A stretch of 18,079 nt of DNA from Streptosporangiaceae bacterium (GCA_025934635.1 JAICWX010000176.1:1-18079); one strand, 5' to 3'. Shown: positions 1 to 7,343, counted from the stretch's first letter. Numbers and translations: made by a program. Notes: generated by a model not told the origin, from the letters alone.

Positions 1-165
1 GAGCCGCCGGAGCAGACCTTGCACGCGGTCGAGGCGGCGGACGCGGACGAGAACAGGGCGCGACTGGCCCGGGAGCCGTGCGCGCGCGCCGGGCTGCTGC
101 GGATCGGCTCGATAGAGCCCTGGGCGCTCTGGCTCGACGGGCGGCGGGGCCGGCGAGGACCCTGA
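1..165 (+). CDS. Hypothetical protein, C-terminal 54 residues (5' end outside window)
   Basis: Frame 1 is open from the window edge to a TGA at 163-165 and gives 54 residues ending in an Arg/Gly-rich tail (GRRGRRGP). Nearly every codon ends in G or C, as expected for a real gene in this genome; that is the main reason to call it. No family is recognisable from such a short tail: it is Glu/Ala-rich at first and then has a hydrophobic stretch (GLLRIGSIEPWALWL). It converges on the VOC-protein gene. Its stop codon lies inside the first unit of a 14-15-nt tandem repeat. The call rests on codon usage alone. Confidence 0.45.
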   Translation, partial: EPPEQTLHAVEAADADENRARLAREPCARAGLLRIGSIEPWALWLDGRRGRRGP

Positions 166-218
166 CCGCGGGAACCTGACCGCGGGGACTCTGACCGCGG
201 GAACCTGACCGCGGGAAC
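162..218. repeat. 14-15-nt tandem repeat, four units, starting on a stop codon
   Basis: Units CTGACCGCGGGAAC at 162-175, CTGACCGCGGGGACT at 176-190 (15 nt), then two more 14-nt copies at 191-204 and 205-218. Each unit carries a TGA (163, 177, 192, 206) and a CCGCGG palindrome. The first TGA is the stop of the upstream gene. The repeat fills most of the gap between two convergent genes. Confidence 0.9.
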
Positions 219-238
219 CGCGTCTTCGCCGGCGCGGG

Positions 239-997
239 TCAGACGAAGCGGATCACGGTGTTGCACAGCTCGCCCTGCTGGCCGGGCCCGCCGGCCCGGT
301 CGGTGGCGTGCAGGTCGACGGCGACGATGCCGGTGCGGCCGTCGCGGGCGGGCACGAACCTGATGGTCCGGTGGCCGAAGGCGAGCTCGGCGCCGTCCGC
401 CGTGACCGCGGGCGGGTCGATGCCGATGATCGCGGCCCAGGTCTGCGCCAGGGCGGCGGGGCCCGGCGCGCCGCCGGCCGCGCTCACCGCGACGTCGACC
501 GCGCGGATGTCATCGGCCTTGCTGGTCCGGGCGGCGTGCGCGGCCTTTGCGGCCGGGAGCTCGTCCCAGAACCACGCCGCCCGCGGCAGGAACTCGTCGA
601 GCTCGAGCAGCACGCCGACGTCGAGGGGGTGCAGCTGGATGATGGCGCGGCCCATCGCCTGGGTCTCGACGGCTACCCGGACGCCGTGCTCGGCGGCCCG
701 CTCCTTGACCCCGGCCAGCGACGGGACCTGAGTGGACAGCACCCAGCCGGACGCGCCGCCGACGCGGCGCAGCCAGCGGGCGACCGAATGCTCCGGCGTG
801 ACCGGGGCGAGAACCTCGACGTAGGTGCCCGGGCCGACCGGCGCGGTGAAGTCAGCCAGGCCCATGGCGGCCAGCAGCGGGTCGCCGAAGCCGGGACCGA
901 GGGCGAGCAGGCCGGTGGCGGTCCGTACGGCCGCCGCGTGGTCCAGGGTGGCGAAGCCGACCTGGCGCAGCTGGGCCCACTGAGGCGCGGGGCTCAC
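239..997 (-). CDS. VOC superfamily (glyoxalase-fold) protein
   Basis: 252 residues. The protein looks like two glyoxalase/bleomycin-resistance (VOC) half-modules. The N-terminal part opens with QVGFATLDHAAAV, and a strand pair near residues 119-134 (IIQLHPLDVGVLLELDE) matches the usual VOC strand with a His and a Glu where metal ligands sit. The C-terminal half (about 165-252) ends in a typical beta strand (NTVIRFV). VOC enzymes include glyoxalases, epimerases and extradiol dioxygenases; the substrate here cannot be read. The start is a GTG at 995-997 inside a GTGA overlap with the stop of the upstream SDR gene, so the two are almost certainly co-transcribed and translationally coupled. It may act on the SDR's product (inference). 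Confidence 0.75.
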   Translation of the reverse strand: MSPAPQWAQLRQVGFATLDHAAAVRTATGLLALGPGFGDPLLAAMGLADFTAPVGPGTYVEVLAPVTPEHSVARWLRRVGGASGWVLSTQVPSLAGVKERAAEHGVRVAVETQAMGRAIIQLHPLDVGVLLELDEFLPRAAWFWDELPAAKAAHAARTSKADDIRAVDVAVSAAGGAPGPAALAQTWAAIIGIDPPAVTADGAELAFGHRTIRFVPARDGRTGIVAVDLHATDRAGGPGQQGELCNTVIRFV

Positions 998-1764
998 CGG
1001 CCCGTGTCCATGGTCGTGGCCTTGAGCAGCTTGGTCATGCCGCGCTCGTAGCGGAGCGGGTCGCGCGCGTACCGGGCTCGCGCGTCGATGGCCATGAAGT
1101 CGGTGTCGGCCACGTGCTCGCCGCGATCCAGCGCGTCCAGCCCGGCGCGGGCGATGTCGGCCGGGTCTTCCTTGCGCCCCTGGACGTGCGCGGACATCCG
1201 GGTGTCGACCGAGCCCACGATCAGCGCGGTCACCTCGGTGCCCTGGTCGGCCAGCTCGGAGCGGGTGATGCTGGACAGGAACAGCGTCGCGGCCTTAGCT
1301 GGGGAGTAGCCGCCCATGAACGGGGCGGGGAAGGCGCCGGCCACCGAGAGCACGTTGACGATGTAGCCGCCGCCGTTGGCGCCGAGCACCGGCGCGAACG
1401 CCCGGGTCATGCTCAGCACGCCGAAGTAGTTGACTTCCATCTCGCGGCGGGCGGCGTCGGGGTCACCGGTCAGCACCAGCCGCTGGTTCTCGAACCGGCC
1501 GGCGTTGTTGACCAGGAGGTTCACGTCGGAGCAGGCCGCCGCGGCGGCCTGTACCGCGGCCTGGTCGGTCACGTCGAGCGGCACGACCTCGACGACCGCG
1601 CCGAGCCCGCCGAACTCGCCGGCCAGGCCGTCCGGGGCGCGCACGGCGGCGTAGATCTTCTTCGCGCCGCGGGCGGCCAGCTCGGCGACGATCGCCAGGC
1701 CGATTCCGCGGTTCGCGCCGGTGACCAGCGCCACCGAGCCAGCCGCCTTGCTAGGGCGCGGCAT
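994..1764 (-). CDS. Short-chain dehydrogenase/reductase (SDR family)
   Basis: 256 residues, normal for a classical SDR. Visible motifs are the Rossmann glycine motif TGANRGIG (15-22), LDVTD (63-67), NNAG (86-89), the catalytic Ser140, and YSPAK giving Tyr153 and Lys157. It should be a cytoplasmic NAD(P)-dependent alcohol dehydrogenase or ketoreductase; the substrate is unknown. I chose the ATG at 1762-1764 over a GTG two codons upstream because GGAGG lies 5 nt before the ATG, whereas the GTG overlaps that same Shine-Dalgarno. The stop overlaps the start of the VOC gene (GTGA). A -10-like TAATGT lies at 1798-1803. The C-terminal 60 residues carry no clear cofactor or membrane motif. Confidence 0.9.
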   Translation of the reverse strand: MPRPSKAAGSVALVTGANRGIGLAIVAELAARGAKKIYAAVRAPDGLAGEFGGLGAVVEVVPLDVTDQAAVQAAAAACSDVNLLVNNAGRFENQRLVLTGDPDAARREMEVNYFGVLSMTRAFAPVLGANGGGYIVNVLSVAGAFPAPFMGGYSPAKAATLFLSSITRSELADQGTEVTALIVGSVDTRMSAHVQGRKEDPADIARAGLDALDRGEHVADTDFMAIDARARYARDPLRYERGMTKLLKATTMDTGR

Positions 1765-1797
1765 AGCCACCTCCGCAATGTCGAGCGAACAGGCACG

Positions 1798-1803
1798 ACA
1801 TTA
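1798..1803 (-). promoter_or_regulatory. Putative -10 box of the SDR-VOC operon
   Basis: On the minus strand the sequence reads TGTAATGTC. TAATGT fits the actinobacterial TANNNT -10 pattern and would start transcription about 25-30 nt before the SDR ATG, leaving room for the GGAGG site. The same nonamer TGTAATGTC lies just upstream of the SnoaL-like gene. No good -35 is visible. Confidence 0.4.
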
Positions 1804-1820
1804 CAGCCGGGCTAGCCGGC

Positions 1821-1857
1821 GGATCCCCGCCCGGCCCGGGGTGGCCGGGCGGGGTCC
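1821..1857 (-). terminator. Hairpin terminator downstream of the ScyD-like gene
   Basis: Arms GGATCCCCGCCCGGCC (1821-1836) and GGCCGGGCGGGGTCC (1843-1857) pair over about 15 bp with one bulged base and a 6-nt loop. It begins 5 nt past the stop of the ScyD-like gene and precedes the SDR promoter, so it should insulate the two units. There is no T-run, which is common for actinomycete terminators. Confidence 0.7.
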
Positions 1858-1862
1858 GGTTC

Positions 1863-3038
1863 TCAGCTGATCCTGACGACCTGGCCGCCGGACGAGCACA
1901 GCTTCGGGCCCATGCCGCTGGCCGGGGCGATGCTGCAGTTCGAGACGTAGATGGCGCCGTCACTCCCGGCCGCGAAGCCGGACGGGAAGAACAGCTTGCC
2001 GACACCCAGGTGGGTGCGGTGACCCCGCCGGTCGATGCGCACCACGTCGCCGGCCGGGCTGGCCGTCGGGCCCTCGTTGAGCCCGCCGGTCTGGTACTCG
2101 GTGGCGTAGAACGCGCCGTCACGGCCGAAGCCGCAGCCCTGCACGGTGGTCAGGCCGGTGGCCCAGACCTTGGGGGCGTGCCCGGGAACGACCCGCACGA
2201 TGTTCGCGTGCCCGGGAGCGTACTGGCCGCCGAGCAGTTCCCCGACGTAGAACGCGCCGTCCGGGCCGCGGGCCACGCACGTCGGCACCGAGTCGCTCAC
2301 CGACCCTCTCGGGACGCCGACGAACGCGAGGACCTTGGCCGTGCCGTCGCGCTTGACGTCGACCAGGAGGTTGGCACCCGCATCGACCACGTAGCGGTGG
2401 TCCCGGGAGGCGAGCACGCTGTTGGGATTCGCGTCCGGGAAGTCATTGGGCGCGAGGTTGACCCGGGTCGTCGTCCAGGCGTAGTCCTGGTCGCCCACGT
2501 CGGAGACGTCACTGAGCCCGCGGAACGGATGCACCTTGACCAGGTGGCCCAGCTGGTCAAGGGCCGCGGCCCGCAGGTTGAACGGGATAGCGCCAGGCGG
2601 CGGCACCTCGTGCGAGCTCAGGCCGAACAGGCCGTAGACCTGGCCGAACCCGTCCGCCGACACCGATACCGGTCCCTCGGCCGCGACCCCGCCCTCGCCG
2701 GAGCCGGAGACCAGGCCGGTGACCAGGCGCTTGACCCCGCCCGGGGTGACCAGGTCGAACGAACCGGTCAGGCCGAGGCAGGTCGTGCCCTGCTCGCCGC
2801 CGGCTACGCAGGCGGACCCGCCGGACCCGGCTTCGGCCAGGTAGAGCCCGTGGGGAGTGGCCGAGAGTCCGCGCGGGTTATTGAGATGGCTGGCGACCAC
2901 GGAGACTCTCCAGTGGTGACCGAGCGTCTGCGCCCCGGCGGCAGACGGCGTGGTCAGGGCCATGACGCAGGCCAGGCCCACGGCGGCAGCACCTCCCGCC
3001 ACGCTGAGTCGCCGACGTCGGATTACGCGTTTACGCAT
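1863..3038 (-). CDS. ScyD/ScyE family secreted beta-propeller-like protein
   Basis: 391 residues from the chosen start. The N-terminus is a clear signal peptide: MRKRVIRRRR, then a hydrophobic stretch at about 11-29, then PSAAGA with likely cleavage near residue 36. The mature part holds NHL/SMP-30-like strands: NNPRGLSATPHGLYLAEAG (53-71), PDGAFYVGE, RDGAFYATEY and SDGAIYVSNC, that is, repeated G-[AL]-[FIL]-Y-[LVA] blades typical of ScyD/ScyE proteins. The family is named from cyanobacterial scytonemin clusters but is common as orphan secreted proteins in actinomycetes, with no assigned reaction; no other scytonemin gene is present here. The ATG at 3036-3038 is preceded by AGGAGGGG with a 6-nt gap. 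Upstream in-frame starts would put a basic extension before the signal peptide. Confidence 0.82.
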   Translation of the reverse strand: MRKRVIRRRRLSVAGGAAAVGLACVMALTTPSAAGAQTLGHHWRVSVVASHLNNPRGLSATPHGLYLAEAGSGGSACVAGGEQGTTCLGLTGSFDLVTPGGVKRLVTGLVSGSGEGGVAAEGPVSVSADGFGQVYGLFGLSSHEVPPPGAIPFNLRAAALDQLGHLVKVHPFRGLSDVSDVGDQDYAWTTTRVNLAPNDFPDANPNSVLASRDHRYVVDAGANLLVDVKRDGTAKVLAFVGVPRGSVSDSVPTCVARGPDGAFYVGELLGGQYAPGHANIVRVVPGHAPKVWATGLTTVQGCGFGRDGAFYATEYQTGGLNEGPTASPAGDVVRIDRRGHRTHLGVGKLFFPSGFAAGSDGAIYVSNCSIAPASGMGPKLCSSGGQVVRIS

Positions 3039-3178
3039 TAATTTCCCCTCCTGCATGATGACTCCCCCCCACCGCGGCCTGAACTGGGCCCGGCGGTCGT
3101 CACGGCAGCCGAACAAGCCGCCATGGCGACAGCATGCAGGACGTGTGGAGGTTCTGTGAAGAAGGGTGCGGCGTGTCG

Positions 3179-4159
3179 TCAGGTGTGGGTTTTCGGTGAG
3201 TCGTCGCCGACCTGGATCTGCGAGCCGCGCAGCTCACGGACGCAAACCGAACAAACCAGGACAGGATGGAACTCTCCGCCGCAGGTGGTGTGGGTGTAGA
3301 TGCTGGCCGGTCCCTCGGGGGCGCGGAACCACCGGTCGCCCCACTCCAGCATCACCATGACGTGCGGGAAGAAGGCCCGTCCCTTGTCGGTGAGGCGGTA
3401 CTCGGCCCGGCCCGAGCCGGCCCTGGCCGGCACCGCCTCCAGCACGCCCATCTGGCAGAACTTACGCAGCCGGTCCGAGACGATGGTGGGCGGCGCGCCC
3501 ATCATCTCCAGCATGTCGGTGAACCGGCGGGCGCCGAGGAAGGCGGCCGCAATGGCCGAGGCCGACCAGCGGTTGCCGATCAGCTCGATGGTCTGCGGCA
3601 CCAGGCCGGGGCCGGGTGAGCCGCCGGCGGACCGGCGCCGGGTGGTGGCCCGCGGCACCGACCGCTCGAAGCCGCCGCTCGGGCCGAACGTCTGGCGCAG
3701 GTCGTGGATCCCGGCCGGCTTACCGCAGGTCTGGCAGTGCATGACCGGCGAGAACTCCTGGCCGCACACGGCGTGGCGCATCGTCGGCAGCGGCTCGGTG
3801 TGCTCGGTCACCCAGACGGCTTCCCACGACCAGATGGTGAGGAGGACCTTCCACAGATCGCGTCCTCGTTCGGTCAAAATGTATTCGTAACGGCGGGGGG
3901 CGTCCGAGTACTGAGCCATGGTGAAGACGCCAGCCTCGGTCAGCCGCCGCAGTCGTACGGTCAGCACCGAGTTGGCGATGCCCAGCCGGTCCCGGAAGTC
4001 CTTGTACCGGCGCACGCCGTCCTGGATGGCCAGCCGGGCGATGGCCAGGTTCCACTCGTCGCCGATCAGCCCGAGGGCGACCGCGTTGGAATTCTCCGCG
4101 GGGGTGGCCCCGGAGAGTTCGGGCTCGGGCTCGGGAACCGCGGCAGGATCAGGCCTCAT
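3179..4159 (-). CDS. Tandem double-domain HxlR-family transcriptional regulator
   Basis: 326 residues, about two to three times a normal HxlR protein. Domain 1 (about 23-120) has NAVALGLIGDEWNLAIARLA and FRDRLGIANSVLTVRLRRLTEAGV; domain 2 (about 186-282) has ELIGNRWSASAIAAAF, FTDMLEMMGAPPTIVSDRLRK and YRLTDKGRAFFP. Both are winged helices of the HxlR type. Each is followed by the same knuckle, H-x2-C-x9-C-x2-C: His129/Cys132/Cys142/Cys145 and His290/Cys293/Cys303/Cys306, which may bind zinc or sense redox state or thiols (inference). One chain could imitate the usual HxlR homodimer. The gene lies 33 nt after the carotenoid oxygenase on the same strand, so it is probably the last gene of that operon and its local regulator. 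No strong Shine-Dalgarno precedes the ATG: GGGAG is only 1 nt away. Confidence 0.88.
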   Translation of the reverse strand: MRPDPAAVPEPEPELSGATPAENSNAVALGLIGDEWNLAIARLAIQDGVRRYKDFRDRLGIANSVLTVRLRRLTEAGVFTMAQYSDAPRRYEYILTERGRDLWKVLLTIWSWEAVWVTEHTEPLPTMRHAVCGQEFSPVMHCQTCGKPAGIHDLRQTFGPSGGFERSVPRATTRRRSAGGSPGPGLVPQTIELIGNRWSASAIAAAFLGARRFTDMLEMMGAPPTIVSDRLRKFCQMGVLEAVPARAGSGRAEYRLTDKGRAFFPHVMVMLEWGDRWFRAPEGPASIYTHTTCGGEFHPVLVCSVCVRELRGSQIQVGDDSPKTHT

Positions 4160-4192
4160 ACTCCCACTAACGGTCAGGTGCGTATCTACTGT

Positions 4193-5674
4193 TCACCAGC
4201 CACGGAGGGAATTGCCGGGCGCCCAGCAGCTGTGGGTGCCACTGGCGATCCGCTCGGGCAGCTGGGCATGCGCGATCGGTCCCCGGCCCACGTCGTTGGC
4301 GCGGAAAACGACACACTCGGACAGGTCCCGGTTCATGTCGACCGTGAGCGTCACGAGGTACGCGTCGTCTTCGTCCGTACCGCCCACGCGCGGGGCGACG
4401 CCGACCTCGCTGCAGAAAACGCCCGGCTCGAACTGGTAGCGCTCCTCGCCGCCGGTCACCGTGTCGTGCTTGACCAGCCCGTTGAACAGGAACCAGCCCG
4501 GCTCGTTGGTGGCAGCGTACGTGTACCGGTAGGGCCGTCCGCCGAACCCGCTGTTGATGGTGCCGAACTCGGTGCAGGACTGCGACAGGTCCTGCTCGCT
4601 GCATGCCCCGGTGACCATGTTCATCCGCCACCGGTGCAGCCGGGTCTGCATGGCGTCCTGGGCCAGGAAGCGCCACATCCGGCCCTCGGGGCCCTTGCCG
4701 CCGGCTTCCTTCGGCTCGGGGCAGCCCTGGAAGAAGCCGTCGACGACGACCTCGTCGCCTTCTTCCCAGGCGTTGACCCAGTGCAGCACGAACGTCGGGT
4801 CGAACTCGAACCAGCGGATGTCTTCGGGGGCGCCGCGGCGCGGGATGACGCCGAGCCGGGCCGGCAGCTCCGGGTGGAACCGGCTGGCGTACAGGTTCTT
4901 GGCCAGCAGCTCGGGCTCCCAGAACAGCGGCATGTCGTTGAGGATCGCGTAGTGCTCGGTGAACGCCATGTCGTGCGGCAGCCGGGGCCCGGGCAGGTCG
5001 ATCGGCACGTAGTGGACCAGCCGGTTTCCTGCGTCCACGACTCCGTAGTGCAGGTACGGCGGCGTGGTGCCGTAGTTGAAGAAGAGCAGCTCGCCGGTGT
5101 GGTCGTCGACCTTGGTGTGCGCGGATACGCCCAGGTCGTGCGGGAATTCTCCGCCCCAGCTGCACTTGCCCAGGTCGTCCAGGGTCAGCGGGTCGAGCCG
5201 GTACAGGTCGCCGCACTGGTAGAAGCTGGCCACGGCGACCCCGGCGTGCACGATGACGTCGGTGGAGGCGGCGTCCTTCATCCGGCCGCGGGCGCCCCAG
5301 CCTTTTTGTTTCAGTGCGGCTTCGGGGTTCTCGGCGATGCCGGCCCACAGGGAGCGGCCGGCCTCCTGTTCGGCCAGCAGGCCGTCGGTGCGGACGAACC
5401 GGTTGCGGTAGGACACCTTGCCGTCCCGGAAGGAGACCTTGTGGATCATCCCGTCGCCGTCGAAGGGGTGGTACCTGACGATGGCCGGGTGCAGCGGATT
5501 CTCGGTGTTGCGCAGGTAGACGCCGTACAGGTCCTCCGGCAGCTCGCCGCTTACCTGCAGCTCGTCCGCGTCGTACTCGATGCTCTGCGGACGCCAGGCT
5601 CCGGACCGGTAGGGGTGGTCGTCGTCCTCCGGGAGCGTGCTGAGCAGCTTGGCGTAGACCTCGACGTCGGCCAT
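4193..5674 (-). CDS. Carotenoid oxygenase family protein (lignostilbene dioxygenase/RPE65 type)
   Basis: 493 residues, the usual length. This non-heme Fe(II) family splits alkene double bonds with O2, in carotenoids, apocarotenoids or stilbenes. The four iron-binding histidines are visible: His186 (SAHTKVDDHTGELLFF), His234 (RLPHDMAFTEHY), His298 (VLHWVNAWEEGDEVV) and His481 (SGTHSCWAPG). The N-terminal block SGELPEDLYGVYLRNTENPL and FDGDGMIH are also family hallmarks. There is no signal peptide, so it is cytoplasmic. It starts 8 nt after the thiolase stop. AGGAGG sits 13 nt before the ATG, a long spacing, so translation may depend on coupling to the thiolase. The substrate cannot be told from sequence; an operon with a thiolase and no carotenoid-synthesis genes favours a catabolic, lignostilbene-like role (inference). 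Confidence 0.92.
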   Translation of the reverse strand: MADVEVYAKLLSTLPEDDDHPYRSGAWRPQSIEYDADELQVSGELPEDLYGVYLRNTENPLHPAIVRYHPFDGDGMIHKVSFRDGKVSYRNRFVRTDGLLAEQEAGRSLWAGIAENPEAALKQKGWGARGRMKDAASTDVIVHAGVAVASFYQCGDLYRLDPLTLDDLGKCSWGGEFPHDLGVSAHTKVDDHTGELLFFNYGTTPPYLHYGVVDAGNRLVHYVPIDLPGPRLPHDMAFTEHYAILNDMPLFWEPELLAKNLYASRFHPELPARLGVIPRRGAPEDIRWFEFDPTFVLHWVNAWEEGDEVVVDGFFQGCPEPKEAGGKGPEGRMWRFLAQDAMQTRLHRWRMNMVTGACSEQDLSQSCTEFGTINSGFGGRPYRYTYAATNEPGWFLFNGLVKHDTVTGGEERYQFEPGVFCSEVGVAPRVGGTDEDDAYLVTLTVDMNRDLSECVVFRANDVGRGPIAHAQLPERIASGTHSCWAPGNSLRGW

Positions 5675-5682
5675 TGTCTTGT

Positions 5683-6906
5683 TCAGTCCTCCTGGGTGAC
5701 GACGAAGCTGACGGTGGTGGTCAGGCTGCCGCCGATGTTCAGCGTGGCGAACGTCCTGGCGTTCTCGACCTGGGTGCCGCCGGCCTGGCCGGTGACCTGG
5801 CGGGCGGCGTCGTGCAGCATCCGCACGCCGGTGGCGCCGACCGGGTGCCCGACGCCGATCAGGCCGCCGCTCGGGTTGACCGGGATCGCCCCGTCCCGCT
5901 CGAGGTCGCCGTTCTCGACCGCCTTCCAGCTCTCGCCGGGCTCGGTGATGCCGAAATGGTCGATGGCCATGTACTCCGACATCGAGAAGCAGTCGTGGGT
6001 CTCGATGCCGTCGAGGGCGTGGACGTCTGTCACTTTGGCGCGGCGGAAGGCGTCGGTGACGACGTTCCTGACGTGCGGGAAGACGTAGCGGTCGCTTTTG
6101 CTGCGGTCCAGCTTGGGCTGCAGCGGGAGGCCGGCGGTGCCGTGGCCCCAGCCGGCGATCCTTGCTCGTGGTTTCGTGCTCGGCCGGCTCGCGCGGAAGC
6201 GGTCGGAGACCAGCAGGATGCCGGCCACGCCGTCGGTGACCTGGGCGCAGTCGGTGCGGCGGAGCCGCCCCTCGACGACGGGGTTGTCGTGGTCGTCCTC
6301 GGCGAAGCCGCCCGGGCCGAATTCCCACGTGCGGGTCTGCGCCAGCGGATTGGCCTTGGCGTTGCGCATGTTGAGCTCGGCGATCGCGTGCAGGTGCTGG
6401 TTGTCCAGGCCGTAGCGGCGGTCGTACTCGTCGGCGAGCTGGCTGAACATGTACGGCCACATGAACGTGGCGTCCTGGCCCTCGTGCCCGATCCAGGCGG
6501 CCGCGCCGAGGTGCCTGGGGGCGTCTTTGCCGGGCACGTTGCGCTCCTGCTCGACCGCGAGCACGAGTATGCAGTCGTAGCGGCCGGCCTCGATCTCGGC
6601 GGTGGCGGCGAGGACGGCCACGCTGCCGCTGGCGCAGGCCGCCTCGTGCCGGGCGGCCGGCTTGCCCCACAGCCGCGGCTCGACCGTGGCGGGCATCGCG
6701 CCCAGCTGGCCCTGCCCGGTGAACAGCTGCCCGAACGCGTTCCCGACGTGGATCGCCTCCACGTCCTCGGGCCCTACCCGGGCCGCTTCCAGCGTGCCCG
6801 CCACTGCTTCGGCCACCATGTCGGAGATCTCCAGGCCCTCGCGCGCGTAGTTCCGCGCGAAGTCACTCTGGTAACTGCCCGCGATCCATGCGCTCGCGCT
6901 GCCCAT
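5683..6906 (-). CDS. Thiolase, SCP2/acetyl-CoA acetyltransferase type
   Basis: 407 residues, normal for the SCP2-type thiolases. The nucleophile is Cys91 in HEAACASGSV. HDCF (304-307) followed by SMSEYMAIDHFG, and GGLIGVGHPVGATG with His354, mark the SCP2-like subgroup, which lacks the classical C-terminal CxG cysteine. The expected reaction is thiolytic removal of acetyl- or propionyl-CoA from a beta-ketoacyl-CoA, or the reverse. The start is the ATG at 6904-6906 with AGGAG upstream (6913-6917). It is first in an operon with the carotenoid oxygenase and the HxlR regulator. Many SCP2-type thiolases have a neighbouring DUF35 zinc-ribbon/OB-fold partner; none is seen here. The acyl-CoA ligase and LLM oxidoreductase nearby may supply its substrate (inference). 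Confidence 0.9.
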   Translation of the reverse strand: MGSASAWIAGSYQSDFARNYAREGLEISDMVAEAVAGTLEAARVGPEDVEAIHVGNAFGQLFTGQGQLGAMPATVEPRLWGKPAARHEAACASGSVAVLAATAEIEAGRYDCILVLAVEQERNVPGKDAPRHLGAAAWIGHEGQDATFMWPYMFSQLADEYDRRYGLDNQHLHAIAELNMRNAKANPLAQTRTWEFGPGGFAEDDHDNPVVEGRLRRTDCAQVTDGVAGILLVSDRFRASRPSTKPRARIAGWGHGTAGLPLQPKLDRSKSDRYVFPHVRNVVTDAFRRAKVTDVHALDGIETHDCFSMSEYMAIDHFGITEPGESWKAVENGDLERDGAIPVNPSGGLIGVGHPVGATGVRMLHDAARQVTGQAGGTQVENARTFATLNIGGSLTTTVSFVVTQED

Positions 6907-6933
6907 ATCTGACTCCTACCTGCCGTTCCGCAC

Positions 6934-6939
6934 AGACTA
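6934..6939 (-). promoter_or_regulatory. Putative -10 box of the thiolase operon
   Basis: On the minus strand TTGTAGTCTG contains TAGTCT, a TANNNT -10 match. It would start transcription about 20 nt before the thiolase ATG and leave the AGGAG site in the leader. It resembles the TTGTAATGTC box before the SnoaL-like gene. The -35 is not clear. Confidence 0.4.
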
Positions 6940-6944
6940 CAACA

Positions 6945-6960
6945 GATGGAGTGACCCATC
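6945..6960. promoter_or_regulatory. Possible operator in the thiolase promoter
   Basis: The inverted repeat GATGG-N6-CCATC lies directly upstream of the putative -10 box, where a repressor would block RNA polymerase. The HxlR regulator of the same operon is the obvious candidate, but 5-bp arms are short and may be chance. Confidence 0.25.
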
Positions 6961-7097
6961 CAGGGACGAATCGCCCGGCGAGAATCCCCTCGCGGCGGCC
7001 TTTTGGAACGCCTGCGGCGCTGGGGCATACCGGGGGCCTCCAGAGGGTACAGAGGCGCGATGCGTACGCCTGATACGTGATTGCCCAGAATTTCTTG

Positions 7098-7197
7098 CCG
7101 AGGCGGTTAGCCGAGGCGGCGGCCGAGGCGGCGGCCGAGGCGGCGGCCGAGGCGGCTGTCGGGATGGCCGGGGCGGCTGTCGGATGGCCGGGGCGGC
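7098..7197. repeat. Tandem repeats: 12-nt CCGAGGCGGCGG array and adjacent 19-20-nt pair
   Basis: CCGAGGCGG(CGG) recurs five times between 7098 and 7156; the first copy is separated from the rest by TTAG. Directly after it, GTCGGGATGGCCGGGGCGGCT is followed by a near copy, GTCGGATGGCCGGGGCGGCC. The period of 12 leaves an alanine/glutamate-rich reading frame open on the plus strand, but no gene is supported. Confidence 0.85.
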
Positions 7198-7343
7198 CGC
7201 CAGGGATCTCGGTGGCCCACCGGGTACGGAAGAAGGTACCCAGGGGCACACCGACTTCGTCTGTGACAGCGCGAAATCGAGGCGAACGGGGAAAACGAGG
7301 CGCATGGGAAACGAGATGCGCGGCGCGGCGCTGCATCCGGACG

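Noticed and set aside
1863..3038. Part of a scytonemin biosynthesis cluster
   Set aside because: No other scytonemin genes are present, and the neighbours are unrelated dehydrogenase and regulator genes.
3061..3075. Run of seven Cs before the ScyD-like gene as a phase-variable tract
   Set aside because: It lies outside the chosen coding region, upstream of a better start and ribosome site; length change would not alter the frame of the protein.
3704..6088. Long plus-strand open frame of 794 codons opposite the HxlR, oxygenase and thiolase genes
   Set aside because: It is antisense to three well-identified genes with complete motifs; long antisense frames are normal at this GC content, and the translation shows no family.
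5674..6670. Minus-strand frame that reads through from the thiolase region into the carotenoid oxygenase, suggesting a fusion
   Set aside because: The upstream part is an out-of-frame shadow of the thiolase (Arg/Pro-rich); the oxygenase has its own ATG at 5672-5674 just after the thiolase stop.
7201..7260. GGGTAC/GTACCC hairpin (7222-7241) as a terminator or regulatory RNA
   Set aside because: Six-bp stem with an 8-nt loop, no T-run and no gene ending nearby on either strand; likely chance.
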